5,603 bases of DNA. It comes from an uncultured Bacillus sp. (GTDB taxonomy: Bacteria; Bacillota; Bacilli; Bacillales; Cytobacillaceae). This document shows positions 4,595 to 5,603 of this stretch, piece after piece. How positions within the stretch are numbered: position 1 is the stretch's first letter; each line of letters opens with the position of its first letter. Position numbers and translations under genes: made by a program. A model generated the notes under the pieces. The model was not told the origin of the DNA. It ran no database searches and saw only the letters and a list, made by a program, of their open reading frames with translations. The stretch lies in the NCBI GenBank assembly GCA_937902115.1, contig CALGSR010000373.1, forward strand, positions 1-5,603, in the 5' to 3' direction.

Positions 4595-5371
4595 TTATTC
4601 CTCCGCAGCAACGACATTAGTACATTGTTCAAACCACTTTATTTTTTCGCGCAATCGAACAACTTCTCCGATAATAATCATCGCCGGGTTTTGAATTTTT
4701 TCCTGCAGAATAATCTCTTTCATGTTTTCCAGCTTTCCTGTAAAAGTCCGCTGCTTATCAGTTGTTCCCCATTCAATGACAGCAGCCGGTGTTTGTGGAT
4801 TTCTGCCATTGGATATAAGCTGTTGCGCAATATAGTCGATATTGCCAACACTCATATAAAAAGCGATTGTATCTATCCCCTGTGCAAGTGCATACCAATT
4901 GAGATGATCCTCACCCTTATTTCCACGTCCATGCCCTGTCACAACAGCAAAGCTGGAAGCATGCTCACGGTGTGTCACAGGAATACCGGCATAGGCAGGC
5001 GCCGCAATGCCTGCTGTCACTCCCGGAACAATTTCATATGGGATGTTAGACCTTTCCAGCACTTCCGCTTCCTCGCCGCCGCGCCCGAATACACAAGGGT
5101 CCCCCCCTTTTAATCGGGTCACAATTTTCCCTTCCAGTGATTTTTTCACTAGCAACTTATGAATTTCCTCTTGAATTAAATGATGCTTTCCTGGAGATTT
5201 TCCACAATAAATCAGCTCTGCCGTATCGCTTGCATATTCAAGCAGCTTCGGATTAACCAGTCTGTCATAAGCAATGACATCTGCCTTCTGAATACATTCA
5301 AGACCATATACAGTGATTAACTTAGGATCCCCCGGTCCCGCTCCAACTAAATAGACTTTCCCTGGTTTCAT
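4595..5371 (-). CDS. cobA: Uroporphyrinogen-III C-methyltransferase (CobA/SUMT)
   Basis: The 258-residue cytosolic enzyme (EC 2.1.1.107) methylates uroporphyrinogen III at C2 and C7 with S-adenosylmethionine to give precorrin-2, the branch point to cobalamin and sirohaem. Family motifs in order are VGAGPGDP (9-16), YDRLV (35-39), RLKGGDPCVFGRGGEE (86-101), VPGVTAGIAAPAYAGIPVTHR (given by position only, 115-135), VTGHG (144-148), the GTT loop (202-204) and PAMIIIGEVV (229-238). Length is right for the stand-alone enzyme; there is no CysG dehydrogenase/chelatase part and no HemD fusion. ATG 5371 is preceded at 7 bases by GAGGGAG (5379-5385, minus). It follows cbiA after 25 bases, as in the Bacillus megaterium cob operon, where cbiA precedes a cysG(A)-like gene. 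It appears to be the last gene of that operon here. Confidence 0.96.
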   Translation of the reverse strand: MKPGKVYLVGAGPGDPKLITVYGLECIQKADVIAYDRLVNPKLLEYASDTAELIYCGKSPGKHHLIQEEIHKLLVKKSLEGKIVTRLKGGDPCVFGRGGEEAEVLERSNIPYEIVPGVTAGIAAPAYAGIPVTHREHASSFAVVTGHGRGNKGEDHLNWYALAQGIDTIAFYMSVGNIDYIAQQLISNGRNPQTPAAVIEWGTTDKQRTFTGKLENMKEIILQEKIQNPAMIIIGEVVRLREKIKWFEQCTNVVAAEE

Positions 5372-5378
5372 TACAAAA

Positions 5379-5385
5379 CTCCCTC
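5379..5385 (-). promoter_or_regulatory. Ribosome binding site of cobA
   Basis: GAGGGAG on the minus strand lies 7 bases before ATG 5371, within the 25-base gap after cbiA. It fixes the start of cobA and shows that the gene is translated independently rather than by overlap with cbiA. Confidence 0.75.
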
Positions 5386-5396
5386 ATTACCAACGT

Positions 5397-5603
5397 TCAA
5401 ATAAATGATGCATTGTGATTTGTATTTTTCTTAAATCTAAGACAGGCCTCAATCCAGTGTTTTGCAAGCTCGGTGTTTGAGGCAAAGTGAAAATGAGTAT
5501 AACCTGCTATAAGATTACCCGTTAGATAACCTTCCTGCTTTAAACCTATCCTGCCTTTTGTTTCATAAGCATATGGCAGGGCTCCCGAACCTTCAAACAC
5601 AGA
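5397..5603 (-). CDS. cbiA: Cobyrinate a,c-diamide synthase, C-terminal fragment (partial)
   Basis: The frame enters from the right edge of the window and ends at TGA 5399-5397, giving the last 68 residues. The fragment contains FEGSGALPYAYE and then GYLTGNLIAGYTHFHFASN, the characteristic end of the CobB/CbiA glutamine amidotransferase domain; the H-x-H-F within it carries the conserved histidine of that domain. CbiA amidates the a and c acetate side chains of cobyrinate (or its Co-containing form) using ATP and glutamine. A GTG lies at 5600-5598, but it is inside the domain and is not the start. Placement 25 bases before cobA in the same direction supports the cobalamin pathway. CbiA (cobalt-early, anaerobic route) is preferred to CobB because of the Bacillaceae context, but the fragment cannot strictly separate them. 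Confidence 0.88.
   Translation of the reverse strand, partial: SVFEGSGALPYAYETKGRIGLKQEGYLTGNLIAGYTHFHFASNTELAKHWIEACLRFKKNTNHNASFI

Noticed and set aside
5101..5111. C7 T4 run in cobA (A4 G7 in the coding direction), a possible slippage or phase-variation site
   Set aside because: The run encodes the conserved KGGD of the SUMT motif, and the frame is intact on both sides; one such short run is ordinary.
4625..5113. 162-residue plus-strand frame opposite cobA
   Set aside because: It is antisense to a certain gene, with a Cys-, His- and Ser-rich translation and no domain.

Overview
The window looks like chromosomal DNA of a low-GC Gram-positive bacterium, most likely a Bacillaceae member. 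The evidence is AT-rich sequence with strong AGGGGG/GAGGGAG-type ribosome binding sites, TTG and GTG starts, intrinsic terminators with long T tracts, and gene types common in Bacillus relatives (feoA-feoB-Cys-rich mini-protein, tandem DUF3147-like membrane proteins, and a cbiA-cobA pair of the anaerobic cobalamin pathway). No rRNA, tRNA, CRISPR array or insertion sequence was seen.

Layout from left to right. (1) 1-147 is the C-terminal end of an aldo/keto reductase, closed by an intrinsic terminator (153-195). (2) 196-467 is AT-rich and non-coding; its right end carries an extended -10 promoter overlapped by a Fur-box-like palindrome. (3) 468-2911 is a ferrous iron uptake operon, feoA, feoB and a 48-residue cysteine-rich membrane mini-protein, ending in a strong terminator (2919-2952). 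A second Fur-box-like site lies in the unusually long feoA-feoB gap. (4) 2963-3469 (minus) encodes an unrecognised 168-residue protein with a beta-rich N-terminal part and a C-terminal ribbon-helix-helix-like segment. (5) 3470-3758 is a divergent intergenic region with a perfect 20-bp-stem inverted repeat and a separate palindrome resembling a GntR-type operator. (6) 3759-4529 holds two tandem paralogous four-helix membrane proteins of the DUF3147 type. (7) A symmetric terminator (4548-4578) separates them from the convergent minus-strand genes. (8) 4595-5603 (minus) is uroporphyrinogen-III C-methyltransferase, preceded by the C-terminal end of cobyrinate a,c-diamide synthase; this is the downstream end of a cobalamin operon that enters from the right edge.

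How the genes work together. FeoA, FeoB and the Cys-rich protein form one Fe(II) import unit, probably iron-repressed by Fur. CobA and CbiA act in corrinoid synthesis; CobA makes precorrin-2, which also feeds sirohaem. The RHH-like gene and the membrane pair share an intergenic region rich in symmetric sequence, so control of one by the other is possible but unproven. Most of the window is recognisable; the least explained parts are the RHH-like protein, the intergenic palindromes and the role of the tandem membrane pair.
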